NCBI RefSeq assembly: GCF_000982955.1
Contig: NZ_KQ058872.1
Location: 1-47,735, forward strand
Origin: Micromonospora sp. HK10
GTDB taxonomy: Bacteria > Actinomycetota > Actinomycetes > Mycobacteriales > Micromonosporaceae
DNA length: 47,735 nucleotides
Reading direction: 5' to 3'
The position numbers and the translations under genes were made by a program. Shown piece by piece: positions 32,867 through 40,907 of this stretch. Position 1 is the stretch's first letter. Each line of letters opens with the position of its first letter. Below the pieces are notes generated by a model. The model made no database searches. It worked only from the letters and a program-made list of their open reading frames with translations, and was not told where the DNA came from.

Positions 32867-34180
32867 GTGACCACCATTCACGCCCTCGCCACCGCGCTCG
32901 CCGACGCGTTCCTCGCCGGCGACAGCTGGCGCCGCGCCGATCTCATCGACCAGGGTGGGCTCGTCCTCGGAGTACGACGGCGCTGGCTGTGGCCGGTCGC
33001 CGACGCGGTGCTGGTCGCCTACCCGCGCCCACCCACCGACCGGCCACGCGAACTGGCCACGTTCCTGAGCAACGTCGACCCACTGCGCGCGGCAGTCGCC
33101 ACCGCCCGCCAGCACCAGCGACCGATCGCCATCCGCGCCCGACCCGTGACACCGACCCGCACCATCCGCCGCCCCTGGCACACCCCAGTCATAGACACCG
33201 TCGATGACCTGGCCGCGATGCTCGACCTGAGCATCGAGCACCTCGACTGGTACGCCGACCGACGCGCCATGAACCGCCGCGCCACCGCCCACCGCCTGCA
33301 CCATTACCACTACCGGTGGACCGCGGGCGGCCGGCTGATCGAGGCACCGAAGTCCCGGCTGCGCGCCCTGCAACGCCGGCTCCTCACCGAGGTCCTCGGC
33401 CCCATCCCGGTCCACCCCGCCGCCCACGGATTCGTCCCCGGCCGCTCCGCGCACACCTTCGCCGGCATCCACACCGCACAGCCGGTCGTCGTCCGGATCG
33501 ACCTGCTCGCCTTCTTCACCCACATCCCCGCCACCCGCGTCCACGGCCTGTTCCGCACCGCCGGCTACCCCGAATCCGTCGCCCACACCCTCACCGGACT
33601 CTGCACCAACCGCACCCCGCACCCAGTCCTGCGCCGCGCACCGACCGAGCTGCCGCACCGAGCGGCCCGGCTCGCCGCGCTCCGCACCGGCCATCTGCCC
33701 CAAGGCGCGCCCACCTCACCCGCACTGGCCAACCTGTGCGCCTACCGACTCGACCGACGCCTCACCGGCCTCGCCGACGCCTTCGCCATCACCTACAGCC
33801 GGTACGCCGACGACCTCGCCTTCTCCGGCGACCTCACCACCCGCCGCATCGACGACCTGATCGCCGACGTCACCGACATCGCCCGCGACGAGGGCTTCCA
33901 AGTCCATCCAGCCAAGACCCGCGTCCGCGGGCGCGCGGACCGGCAACTCCTCGCTGGACTCGTCGTCAACCAACACCCCGCCACACCACGCGACGAATAC
34001 GACCAGCTCCGCGCCATCCTCCACAACGCCGCCCGCACCGGCCTCGCCGCGCAGAACCGGACCGGCCACCCCGACTTCGCTCAATACCTCATCGGACGAG
34101 TTACCTGGATCAGTCATCACCACCCGGCACGCGCAGCCAAACTCGCCGCGCTGCTGGCCCACGCTCTCGCGGCACCGTAA
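32867..34180 (+). CDS. Retron-type reverse transcriptase
   Basis: 437 residues from GTG 32867. An N-terminal extension of about 120 residues (ALATALADAFLAGDSWRRAD) precedes an RT domain: RALQRRLLTEVL (RT1), HGFVPGRSAHTF (RT2), RIDLLAFFTHI with catalytic Asp212 (RT3/A), GHLPQGAPTSPALANL (RT4/B), SRYADDLAFSGD with the catalytic Asp pair 315-316 (RT5/C), GFQVHPAKTRV (D) and LLAGLVV (the place of retron VTG). The final DEYDQLRAILHN and QYLIGRVTWI resemble the retron thumb. No maturase or endonuclease domain, so not a group II intron. Size and N-terminal extension recall myxobacterial retron RTs. No ribosome site precedes the GTG, which is within a hairpin (32822-32832 with 32859-32869). Confidence 0.85.
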   Translation: MTTIHALATALADAFLAGDSWRRADLIDQGGLVLGVRRRWLWPVADAVLVAYPRPPTDRPRELATFLSNVDPLRAAVATARQHQRPIAIRARPVTPTRTIRRPWHTPVIDTVDDLAAMLDLSIEHLDWYADRRAMNRRATAHRLHHYHYRWTAGGRLIEAPKSRLRALQRRLLTEVLGPIPVHPAAHGFVPGRSAHTFAGIHTAQPVVVRIDLLAFFTHIPATRVHGLFRTAGYPESVAHTLTGLCTNRTPHPVLRRAPTELPHRAARLAALRTGHLPQGAPTSPALANLCAYRLDRRLTGLADAFAITYSRYADDLAFSGDLTTRRIDDLIADVTDIARDEGFQVHPAKTRVRGRADRQLLAGLVVNQHPATPRDEYDQLRAILHNAARTGLAAQNRTGHPDFAQYLIGRVTWISHHHPARAAKLAALLAHALAAP

Positions 34181-34364
34181 ACTGACGCGGCACGGCAACT
34201 TCACCGGATCCCGCAAGGACGCGTCGAACCGACCTAACAAGGGCCTGAGCAGGACTTACACCTGTTCTGCTGATCTTCAGCAAGCGAGCACAGCGACGGG
34301 CGCGTGCGACCCACCAATGTGAAAACAAAATAGAAACCCGCAGGTCATCCAGCTATGGGTACAG

Positions 34365-34397
34365 ATAGAGCGTCGTCTTAGGAAACCGTTGCTCTAT
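34365..34397. other. Hairpin at the broken end of the tRNA-like fragment
   Basis: ATAGAGC (34365-34371) outside the repeat pairs with GCTCTAT (34391-34397) of the tRNA D-arm copy, so that the truncated tRNA 5' half would fold into a new hairpin rather than a tRNA. Confidence 0.5.
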
Positions 34398-34484
34398 CCC
34401 CTGAGCTACGAGGGCGCGAGTGCCCAGTCTAGCGGCCTGCCGGTTCACCTGGGGTGGCAGGGAGTGGCCCACGTTCACCCACGT
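34378..34484. repeat. 107-bp direct repeat, right copy: tRNA-Arg 5' half plus promoter
   Basis: Gapless match to 29413-29519 with 7 mismatches, two of them inside the tRNA part. The copy stops exactly in the anticodon loop. The TAGACT box is kept, so a non-functional tRNA fragment could still be transcribed on the minus strand. Confidence 0.9.
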
Positions 34485-34809
34485 CGTCGCCCTGGTCAGG
34501 GCCGACCGATGACCACACCCCGAGCACACGGACCCCGGCAGCGACCCGGCCCGTTGACCCGCCGTGGCATCCGGTGGCACCGGTTGCCCCACGGTGGCAT
34601 CCGCTCTCGAGCACACACCGCGCACATCATCGAAGGTCCGGAGTCGGGTCTCGGGTCGCCCGCCGATAGACGTTGCTCGGCGCGGACAAGGACGTCGGCG
34701 CCGGGGTTGTTGAGGCGCTGGCCGGTTCTGGCGGAGATCGGTTACGGTAACGTCGCTTTGCGTCAATGCAGCCGTCGTGTCCGTACGGGGTTGTGAAGGG
34801 ACGGGCGTC
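34485..34809 (+). other. Non-coding stretch before the XRE/TPR gene
   Basis: 325 nt, no gene seen. It contains two imperfect GTGGCATCCG direct repeats (about 34565 and 34594) inside a larger imperfect dyad CCGTGG/CCACGG (34562-34567 with 34589-34594), and AT-richer sequence (GGTTACGGTAACGTC, about 34740-34754) that probably belongs to the promoter of the next gene. Confidence 0.5.
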
Positions 34810-36315
34810 ATGATCGATCCGCAGCGGGTAGACGATGCGAAGCGGGCACTGGGTGCAAGGCTTGCCGCCTGGCGCAACGTGCGTGGGCTGACCCAGTTGG
34901 CATTGGCGAGGCGGGTGCCGGTTTCCCGGACCACGATCGCGGGCGTCGAGCGCGGGCAGCAATGCCCGGACCGGATCTTCTGGCAGCGCTGTGAAGCGGC
35001 CCTAGCCGCTGGTGGAGAGTTGCTGGCCGACTACGACGACTATCGGCGCCTGAAGCAGCAGCTTGATCAGGAGAAAGTCGAAGCGGCACAACGCATGCGG
35101 TGGGGCGAAGTCGAGGACCGCTCACTACCGGCTGGCACTCACGGTGTCCCGGTGACGGATCCGGCACGGGAGTCGTTGCGCGACCTCGCCGCCACGGATC
35201 TGACGGCCGGTGGTCCGAACGGCCTGACGGCACCACTCGCGCGGGTCGCCGGTGCCGCGGTGGCAGGTGAGACGGACTTTCACGATGGTGACGCGGTTAC
35301 GCTTGCGGTCATGTCCGATGGGCAGGCGATGTCATTGCGGGTAAGCCGGAGGGCTCTGCTGGAACTGGCCGCTGGCCTCACCGCCGTGCCGGTTGTCACC
35401 ACCACAGGCGTTTCTCACCCACGGTCCGTCGACCCTGCCGTTGTCGATCACTTCGCGGAGCTTCGCGCGCTCCTCGTACAAGCGGACGACCTGCTGGGTG
35501 GCCTCACCATCCTGTCGACCGTCGAACAGCAGATCGCGCTGATCGCCGCCCTGCGTCGGCAGACACGTGGACAGCTTCGTAACCGGCTTCTCAGCACCGA
35601 GGCACGGTGGAGCGAGTTCGCGGGTTGGCTCAGCGACGATCTCGGCGACCGGGCCGCGGGCGACCGCTGGCTGGACCGCGCGGGAAGCATGGCGCAGGAA
35701 GCCGACGATCAGGAGTTCTGGGCGTACGTCCTGACCCGTAAGGCACAGCGGATGGTGGGAACCGGGGACGAGGACTGTGTCGTCGGGCTGGCCCGTGCCG
35801 CTTCCCGCCTGCCCGACACGCCCCCGCTCCTGCACGCCTTCGCCGCCATCCAGCAGGCGCACGGCAGCGCCATCGCGCAGGACGCCTCCGCTTTCCAGGC
35901 CGCGGTCGAGCGTGCCCACACACTCGTGGCGACCGCCAGGCCGCCGAGCGGGGGAAGCAGTGCCCTCGGTTCGTTCTGCACCCGGCCGTACCTTGCGGCG
36001 CAGGAGGGCGAGGGATGGCTCCGCCTCAACCAACCGCGTCGGGCCATCGACAGCTTCACCAACGCCGTCAACACGTGGCCCGACCGCTACCGACGCGAAC
36101 GGGGCGTGTACCTCTCCCGCACGGCGCACGCCTACCTGGCGGCTTCGGAACCAGGCCAGGCCGCCACCGTCGCGGCTGAAGCGTTGACCACGGCTACCAC
36201 GACGGGCTCGGTTCGGGTCCGCCGAAACGTCACCACCCTGGCCCGGCGACTCGAACCCTTCTCCAGCCAGCCGGAAGTGCGACAGCTCCTCGACCAGCTG
36301 GCCACCAGCGGATGA
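34810..36315 (+). CDS. XRE-family regulator with TPR-like C-terminus
   Basis: 501 residues from ATG 34810. The N-terminal helix-turn-helix (about 10-70; RNVRGLTQLALARRVPVSR, TTIAGVERGQ) is followed by the linker DRIFWQRCEAAL and YDDYRRLKQQLDQE, a middle segment, and helical repeats (about 190-495; LGSFCTRPYLAAQEGEGWLR, ERGVYLSRTAHAYLAASEPG), typical of large actinobacterial XRE/TPR regulators. Its first 100 residues are clearly paralogous to the regulator at 46085-47557. The stop overlaps the PfkB kinase start (ATGA, 36312-36315), so regulator and kinase are one operon. The ligand is unknown. Confidence 0.85.
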   Translation: MIDPQRVDDAKRALGARLAAWRNVRGLTQLALARRVPVSRTTIAGVERGQQCPDRIFWQRCEAALAAGGELLADYDDYRRLKQQLDQEKVEAAQRMRWGEVEDRSLPAGTHGVPVTDPARESLRDLAATDLTAGGPNGLTAPLARVAGAAVAGETDFHDGDAVTLAVMSDGQAMSLRVSRRALLELAAGLTAVPVVTTTGVSHPRSVDPAVVDHFAELRALLVQADDLLGGLTILSTVEQQIALIAALRRQTRGQLRNRLLSTEARWSEFAGWLSDDLGDRAAGDRWLDRAGSMAQEADDQEFWAYVLTRKAQRMVGTGDEDCVVGLARAASRLPDTPPLLHAFAAIQQAHGSAIAQDASAFQAAVERAHTLVATARPPSGGSSALGSFCTRPYLAAQEGEGWLRLNQPRRAIDSFTNAVNTWPDRYRRERGVYLSRTAHAYLAASEPGQAATVAAEALTTATTTGSVRVRRNVTTLARRLEPFSSQPEVRQLLDQLATSG

Positions 36316-37193
36316 GTCACCAACTACCCGATCAGGTCCGTACGCCGCATGTCGCCTTCGTCGGCCGCGCCAACATCGACATCACCGTGCGGATCCCCCA
36401 ACGGCCCGTCGCTGGCCGGACGACGTTCGCCTCGTCACCCGCGACGACCACACCGGGCGGCAAGAGCCTCAACCAGGCTTTGGCCGCACGACAAGCGGGC
36501 GTCCGCGCCAGCCTGATCACCAACGTCGGCGACGACGAATGGGGCGCCTCCCTGAGCCGAGCCCTCACCAACGCGGCCATCGACATGTCCTTCCTTCAAG
36601 TCGTGCCATCGGCTCCGACCGGTACCGCGATCATCGAGATCACCCCCGACGGCGAGAACTACATCGTCCTCGCACACTCCACAGAGACTGAGCTCGCCAG
36701 CGAGCATGTGCGCAACGCACTTCAGCAGCTACGAGCTCCGATCGTGGTAACCCAGCTCGATCTCCAGCCCGATGCCGTTGACGCCGTCTTCCGGCATCAC
36801 CACGCAGAGACGCTCATCGGCAACCTCGTGCCACATCCCTCGCTCGGTCTGACCGCCCTGGCCCCACTCGACCTGTTCGTTTCGAACGAGGCCGAAGCGG
36901 CAGCGATACTGGGCCGCCACCATGCCAATCCGTCGATCGCAGCGCAGGAACTCCGCAAGCTGGGCCCACGAGCGGTGGTGGTGACCGCTGGCGCTCGCGG
37001 CGCCGCCTACAGCGATGCCGACCACACCGCACTCGTCCCCGCATCACACGTCAAGGCCATCAACACCAGCGGGGCCGGTGACGCCTTCCTCGGCACCCTC
37101 GCCGCACGACTCGCTCACAACGTGCCGCTACCCCACGCAGTCGCCAAAGGCGTCGCCGCCGCAACAACCTTCGTGCAGCTCGACAGACGCTAG
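36312..37193 (+). CDS. PfkB-family carbohydrate kinase (ribokinase-like)
   Basis: 293 residues from ATG 36312. Ribokinase fold: VAFVGRANIDITVRIPQRP, the substrate motif GGKSLNQALAARQAG, and the C-terminal PfkB signature NTSGAGDAFLGTLAARLA with the catalytic Asp in GAGD; VVVTAGARGAAY precedes it. The first residue of the signature is Asn where Asp is usual. It phosphorylates a sugar or nucleoside with ATP; the substrate is unknown. It is cotranscribed with the XRE/TPR regulator, a pairing that repeats widely in actinobacteria and suggests that the regulator responds to a related metabolite. Confidence 0.9.
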   Translation: MSHQLPDQVRTPHVAFVGRANIDITVRIPQRPVAGRTTFASSPATTTPGGKSLNQALAARQAGVRASLITNVGDDEWGASLSRALTNAAIDMSFLQVVPSAPTGTAIIEITPDGENYIVLAHSTETELASEHVRNALQQLRAPIVVTQLDLQPDAVDAVFRHHHAETLIGNLVPHPSLGLTALAPLDLFVSNEAEAAAILGRHHANPSIAAQELRKLGPRAVVVTAGARGAAYSDADHTALVPASHVKAINTSGAGDAFLGTLAARLAHNVPLPHAVAKGVAAATTFVQLDRR

Positions 37194-37229
37194 GCGACTA
37201 GGTCGGGACGACGGTGACATCGCTGGCCT

Positions 37230-37506
37230 TCATGGTTGCCAGACGCCCGCACTGATCCGAGTCTCCACAAGATCGCGAGGGACGATCGGTTCGAACTCGA
37301 GTGCGTATCCGACAAGGCCTCTGGCAGCGGCATGCCTGGCACACCGACTGCGGTCAGCAGAACGGCCAGCCTCCCAGGGTCCTGCTCGAAGAGGATGTCG
37401 CTGAAGGCATCGAGGCTTCCGCTCGGGTTGCGTGACAGAGCAGCTGCGAGAACTCGTAGACGAAGCCGGCAAAGTCGACGAGCGACGCTCCGTCGATTAC
37501 GAGCAC
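37230..37506 (-). pseudogene. Frameshifted barstar-like pseudogene
   Basis: Reading the minus strand, three frames in turn give protein-like sequence: VLVIDGASLVDFAGFVYEF from GTG 37506, then GSLDAFSDILFEQ, then LVGYALEFEPIVPRDLVE, ending at TGA 37232-37230. The first two pieces match the beginning and the conserved S/N-L-D-A-F-x-D-I-L motif of barstar-family (ribonuclease inhibitor) proteins. At least two frameshifts break it. No ribonuclease partner is recognisable nearby. Confidence 0.5.
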
Positions 37507-37773
37507 AGGGGTTTACAACGATGCCGCAAGGGGTCTCGCCGGCAAGAGGGCCTCCAAGGCAGGATAATGCAGCGCTGCGCGCGGCCACGACTACAACGGA
37601 CAGACGGAATGGACTTTCCCCAGCAGCCGTGTCGCCAATGGCCGCCGCCGCGAGATGGTCAGCCCTGCCTACTTTCTATACCCGGCGGTGACTGCTCCTG
37701 CTCTACCCTTGGGAAGAATTGGTGCCATTCAAGTCCAACATCTGCCCGAATGCGTTAAGAGCCGAGCGGCTAG
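37507..37773. other. Non-coding stretch upstream of the barstar-like remnant
   Basis: 267 nt, AT-richer than the window average in its second half. I see no intact gene on either strand and no repeat; it may be degraded coding DNA. Confidence 0.4.
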
Positions 37774-38100
37774 TCACATCATTAGCAGGCGCTCGCATTC
37801 GCCATTCGGATACTTGATCAGCAGGCTTCGGCCATCGCCGCGCTTTAGGACATCTTGCACTAGATCATATACTTGAATTGCGCGGTTGATGGTGTCCGTT
37901 CTGGTATCTCCCGACTTCCGGACGGCACTATCGAGCGCCAACATTGACCTTTGAGTAAAATTGACGGTTACACGGGTTAGCGGCCCGCTGCTCCCACTCG
38001 CACCTCCAGACGCAACTGCCGGAGGGGTGATGCCGCCATCGGACTCACGCCGTTTCGGAACGCCGCCATTGCCCGCTTCAACAGACCCCTTCGCTGGCAT
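37774..38100 (-). CDS. Ribbon-helix-helix domain protein
   Basis: 108 residues from ATG 38100, with AAGGGG upstream. The first 40 residues are disordered; residues about 41-80 form a ribbon-helix-helix motif (TRVTVNFTQRSMLALDSAVR, then SGDTRTDTINRAIQVYDLVQ), followed by a short strand-rich tail. Such proteins are DNA-binding antitoxins or plasmid-type regulators. No toxin is adjacent. Lower GC than the surroundings indicates acquired DNA. Confidence 0.75.
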   Translation of the reverse strand: MPAKGSVEAGNGGVPKRRESDGGITPPAVASGGASGSSGPLTRVTVNFTQRSMLALDSAVRKSGDTRTDTINRAIQVYDLVQDVLKRGDGRSLLIKYPNGECERLLMM

Positions 38101-38381
38101 ATATATCCCCTTCTCCCATGCCCGGTACTCTTTATCGCTGCTGACAGTTCCCAGGAAAATTTAAGACACTTCGCGTTACCAATGGGCGCCCGTCAACAGA
38201 CTCACGGGTTCAGGGCTGCTAGTCAACCGTCCCTCCAAGCTGGAACATCGCACACCATGTGCGACGGGTCTTGCGATGCACGTTGAGACCATGACAATGG
38301 GCCTAGGAGTCTCGTCCTACGACCCATGTCGGTCAGTCTTTATGCACAGCGACCGCACCCGATCCAACACGCAGGAAGGAA

Positions 38382-38792
38382 GTGAAGCTTGTTCGCTTGC
38401 ACGATTGGGGTTATGCAGTGAACCAGGGGCGTTGCCCGTCCCAGCAGATTGACCAAGAGCTCAACCTGGCCGATCACACTGACCCCATCGAGTCCGAACC
38501 GTCGGACAAGGCACGCGTCTGGGCGCAGCACCGAACAGAAAGATCAACGGAAGGGAATTTCTTCGCAACCTGGTGGCGATTCGCCATTGAGATAAAGTTT
38601 CTGCCTTCGAAGCGAACGGCTCGACACGCCCTAACCCTATCCGGGCTACTGGTAGCCGCAATCGCCGCAGCGGTTACATGGGTTGCCGCTTCGGTGAATG
38701 AAATTCCCGACGCCATTTCCGTGCCTACACCGATACTGGTCCCGTTGATCCTTCTAGCAGTTAGGGCAATCGTGACGAAAGGTCGGCGATAA
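38382..38792 (+). CDS. Small membrane protein, function unknown
   Basis: 136 residues from GTG 38382, with GGAAGGA directly upstream. A polar, Gln/Asp-rich N-terminal half is followed by two hydrophobic helices (about 86-105 and 115-130) and a basic end (VTKGRR). GC is low. It is divergent from the ribbon-helix-helix gene over 281 nt, in which I see a CGCAC/GTGCG hairpin (about 38250-38264) but no gene. I recognise no family. Confidence 0.6.
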   Translation: MKLVRLHDWGYAVNQGRCPSQQIDQELNLADHTDPIESEPSDKARVWAQHRTERSTEGNFFATWWRFAIEIKFLPSKRTARHALTLSGLLVAAIAAAVTWVAASVNEIPDAISVPTPILVPLILLAVRAIVTKGRR

Positions 38793-38905
38793 CTGGCCCG
38801 ACTGCACACTTCGGACGCCAAGGCCAGGATCGACCGAAGCGGTTCAACCATCACGCACCAGCACTTTACTTGGGGCCGGACGATGTGTCCGGCCCCGCCA
38901 GCGCT

Positions 38906-39817
38906 TCACGACCATTGGGCACTAGCCCCCTCTGTGAGGAGTCTGCTGTGTCTTGAACTTGCAAGCGCCGCGCGACTGGGCGCATCGACCTCTGTTGGCG
39001 GTACCGCAGATGGTGGTACGGGTTCGACCGGGCGTGGCCACTGCTCGCCTGGCGGCACGGGGGCACGGCCGAAGATGGCTTCCGCGGCTGCTTGGGCGAG
39101 GACGGCCTGGGTTGTGGCGGGTATCCCGATCCGGTTCCAGTGGAAGATCACGTGCTCTGCGATCACGGCGCGTAGCCCACGGGTGAGTTTTCCTGTGTCG
39201 CGTAGGTGGCGGAGGGCTGTGCCGGCGTTCTCGAAGGCGGTCTGCCAGTCGCTGGTGGTGCGGGTGGTGCCGAGTTGCAGGTGACGGACCTTGCCGGTGA
39301 AGGCTTCCCAGGTGGCGGGGTCGGCGGCGGGGGGCCAGGTGCGATGTTCCAGGCGGTGTCGGGCGACTCGCGCCCATACGTCGCCTTGTTCGTTGAGGTC
39401 GAGTCCGGTGGCGCGCATGAGTGCCGTGCACAGGATGAGGGAGCGTTCCCGTCGGTCTGCCGGCTGATGGTGAAGGTAGGTGAGGAGGTGGCGGCTGTCG
39501 TGGTGGAACAGGGTGTGTGCGGTGTCCATCGCGTCGGGGCCGCCGAAGGCGTGGATCTCGGGTTCGTAGATGTCGCTGGTCCAGGCGCGCGTTCCGGTGA
39601 GCAGGTCGTGTACCGGGCCGGGGTCGGTGTCGGGCGTGGTGGGCAGGTAGCGGATGCGCCACGGTCCTTTGCGGATGAACCACCAGGAGGTGATGAGGCC
39701 GGCGGTCTCGGCGGCGGGTAGGACGCGGTGGAGGTGGGGTATCGCGTGTTGTTCGCGTTCGTGGCGGCTCTGGCCAGGGTAGGTGATGTTCACCTGTTGC
39801 CAGGGGGTCTCCTTCAT
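38906..39817 (-). CDS. Thiopeptide-type bacteriocin biosynthesis protein (SpaB_C-like)
   Basis: 303 residues from ATG 39817, with AAAGG upstream. PWQQVNITYPGQSRHEREQH, LITSWWFIRKGPWRIRYL and DIYEPEIHAFGGPDAMDTAH are hallmarks of the stand-alone SpaB_C (TIGR03891) family, related to the glutamate-elimination domain of LanB and to the TbtC/PyrC-type enzymes. It is the last gene of the lanthipeptide operon, 13 nt after lanC. As lanB already carries its own SpaB_C domain, this is a second copy; a distinct elimination or ring-forming step is possible but unproven. Confidence 0.88.
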   Translation of the reverse strand: MKETPWQQVNITYPGQSRHEREQHAIPHLHRVLPAAETAGLITSWWFIRKGPWRIRYLPTTPDTDPGPVHDLLTGTRAWTSDIYEPEIHAFGGPDAMDTAHTLFHHDSRHLLTYLHHQPADRRERSLILCTALMRATGLDLNEQGDVWARVARHRLEHRTWPPAADPATWEAFTGKVRHLQLGTTRTTSDWQTAFENAGTALRHLRDTGKLTRGLRAVIAEHVIFHWNRIGIPATTQAVLAQAAAEAIFGRAPVPPGEQWPRPVEPVPPSAVPPTEVDAPSRAALASSRHSRLLTEGASAQWS

Positions 39818-39830
39818 GGCGGGCCTTTCG

Positions 39831-40907
39831 TCAGCTGAGTAGGAGGCAGGCGTCCCACGAGGTTGAGGTTGTGGAGGCTGCGGCCAGGGCGTGACCGGCT
39901 GTGCCGTCAAGTAGTCCGGTGGGTTCGTCCGCGGCGGGGGTGGCGTGCAGGTGGAGGCGGGTCAGTGGGGCGAGGGGTGTCGGGGTGAGTGCGTCGGCGG
40001 CGATGCGCCGGCCGGTGGCGAGGAGGCCGGCGGTGCCGTGGCAGAGGCTGCGGTCGGTGAGACGGCGGATCTGTGCGGGGTCGTTCACGCAGGTGGTGAA
40101 CGCCGTCTCGGCGAGGAGCTGCCGGGCGGTGTCGTGCAGGGCGAGGGCGGCCAGTTGTTGGGCGCGGGCGATTCCGGGGGTGCCGTAGCACCAGGAGGGG
40201 CGTAGTGGGTGTTGTTGTGCGGGTGCGCCGTGGTGCAGGTCGTCGAGGGTGAGGGTCTGCGGCCACCAGATGGTGTCGGCGGTGTGCTGCTGCCAGGTGT
40301 CCAGCCATCGGCATATCCGCAGGATCGCCTCGGTGTGTCCGTCGACGGTGATGCCGGCGCGGTGGGTGAGGGCGAGTAGCGCGAGTGGGCCGGTGATGCC
40401 GTGGGCGATCCCGTGGTTGGCGTGGCCTCCTGGTGGTGGTGGCTGGTGTCGGTCGGGTCCGTTCGCGCACCACCAGCCGGGGAGGTCGTTGACCGGTTCG
40501 GTGAGCCGGACCAGGTAGGTGAGTACCTGGCGGAGCAGGTCGTGGTCGCCGAGGCGGTGCAGGGCGACGCCGAGGCCGGTCAGGCCGCGGATGAGGTCGT
40601 ACTCGGCGTAGTGGGGCCGCTGGTGGGAGTCGATGCGGCGGTGGGCGGCGTGCAGCCGTCGGCGGGTGACCGTGGCGGTCCCGGTGGCGGCGATCGATCG
40701 TGCTCGGGTGAGGCCGGGTTGGTTGGGGGTGGCGAGGACGAAGGCGAGTGCGGGTGCGCCGTAGAAGAGGCTGGCGCCTGCGGCGATGCTGACGCCGTTG
40801 GCGGTGGCGGCCCGCAGTGCCGCGTGGGCGGCGGGCCGGTTGCCGGTTTCCAGGTGTAGAAGGGCGACGCCGGCCGCCCCTTCGGCGAGGGACTGTGCTG
40901 CGGTCAC
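39831..40907 (-). CDS. lanC: Lanthionine synthetase C-like cyclase
   Basis: 358 residues from GTG 40907, overlapping the lanB stop by 4 nt (GTGA). The alpha-toroid cyclase motifs are present: GHANHGIAHGITGP (161-174; acid-base His), WCYGTPG with zinc Cys240, and LCHGTAG with zinc Cys289 and His290. It adds cysteine thiols to the dehydro-residues made by LanB to form lanthionine rings. All three zinc ligands are intact, so it should be active. Confidence 0.95.
   Translation of the reverse strand: MTAAQSLAEGAAGVALLHLETGNRPAAHAALRAATANGVSIAAGASLFYGAPALAFVLATPNQPGLTRARSIAATGTATVTRRRLHAAHRRIDSHQRPHYAEYDLIRGLTGLGVALHRLGDHDLLRQVLTYLVRLTEPVNDLPGWWCANGPDRHQPPPPGGHANHGIAHGITGPLALLALTHRAGITVDGHTEAILRICRWLDTWQQHTADTIWWPQTLTLDDLHHGAPAQQHPLRPSWCYGTPGIARAQQLAALALHDTARQLLAETAFTTCVNDPAQIRRLTDRSLCHGTAGLLATGRRIAADALTPTPLAPLTRLHLHATPAADEPTGLLDGTAGHALAAASTTSTSWDACLLLS

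Noticed and set aside
32867..34180. RT as a group II intron ORF
   Set aside because: No maturase X or endonuclease domain, no domain V/VI-like intron RNA; the QGAPTSP and YADD context and short thumb are retron-like.
37432..37758. Plus-strand open frame of about 108 codons
   Set aside because: No ribosome site, biased composition without a family, and it covers the barstar-like remnant in antisense.
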